Part shown: in pieces, positions 4,972 to 5,027 of the stretch
Layout of the letters: every line of letters starts with the position of its first letter
How positions within the stretch are numbered: the first letter of the stretch is position 1
Assembly (NCBI RefSeq): GCF_021648855.1
Contig: NZ_JAKJHX010000128.1
Span: 9,579-14,605 of the forward strand
Direction of reading: 5' to 3'
Length of the DNA stretch: 5,027 bases
Source of the DNA: Tychonema litorale BBK16
GTDB lineage: Bacteria > Cyanobacteriota > Cyanobacteriia > Cyanobacteriales > Microcoleaceae
Made by a program: the position numbers and the translations under genes
The notes under the pieces: model-generated
The model's input: the letters and a program-made list of their open reading frames with translations, nothing else
The model's database searches: none
Told to the model about the DNA's origin: nothing

Positions 4972-5027
4972 CTGTAGGTTGGGTAGAGCGTCAGCGAAAC
5001 CCAACACATTATTTTGAAAGAGTTGGG
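4972..5027. repeat. Dispersed cyanobacterial palindromic repeat, cut by the window edge
   Basis: GTTGGGT (4978-4984) and ACCCAAC (4999-5005) form a 7-bp stem with a 14-nt loop. A further GTTGGG (5022-5027) at the window edge can pair with the same CCCAAC, giving alternative hairpins. From memory, segments of this type (GTAGGTTGGGT...AACCCAACA) are scattered in many filamentous cyanobacterial genomes and are often mistranslated as VGWVERQRNPTHYF-like peptides; that frame is indeed open here. The stretch 4882-4971 before it holds nothing I can name. Confidence 0.65.

Noticed and set aside
4890..5027. Open plus-strand frame running off the right end
   Set aside because: No start codon or ribosome-binding site; its last part is the translation of a dispersed palindromic repeat.

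Overview
The window looks like a chromosomal segment of a filamentous, Oscillatoriales-type cyanobacterium. The evidence is an SLH/OprB-type outer-membrane porin of the kind known from cyanobacteria, four complete GCGATCGC (HIP1) octamers in 5 kb (287-294, 1457-1464, 2955-2962, 3198-3205), low-complexity GGGGAATT-type short tandem repeats, and a GTTGGGT...ACCCAAC dispersed palindrome at the right end. Genus and species cannot be fixed from this sequence alone.

Layout. Two tandem, ungapped paralogous glycosyltransferase genes (62-1006 and 1235-2176) lie on the minus strand, with 1235-2176 upstream in the direction of transcription. A 703-bp divergent intergenic region (2177-2879) follows. It holds a 104-bp MITE-like element bounded by TA dinucleotides, a 38-nt pure-pyrimidine tract, a TAG-interrupted short reading frame, and the promoter region of the porin. 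The porin gene (2880-4772) is on the plus strand and ends in a very strong intrinsic terminator with a 17-bp perfect stem. After it come a purine-rich short tandem repeat array and a dispersed cyanobacterial palindrome that runs off the window edge.

How the parts relate. The glycosyltransferases probably modify a cell-surface glycan. The porin anchors to the peptidoglycan/polysaccharide layer through its SLH domain and makes outer-membrane channels. Both concern the cell envelope, but they are divergently transcribed and nothing in the sequence links them functionally. All three genes use the same GAGG ribosome-binding core placed 4 nt before ATG.

The most informative signal is evolutionary. 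The two glycosyltransferases differ at about a quarter of bases in the segment just past the boundary at 373. They are nevertheless exactly identical over 275 bp covering the last ~91 codons, synonymous sites included. This is the footprint of recent gene conversion between tandem duplicates. The second most interesting item is the MITE-like insertion 22 bp in front of one paralogue. I see no convincing new multi-gene system in this window.
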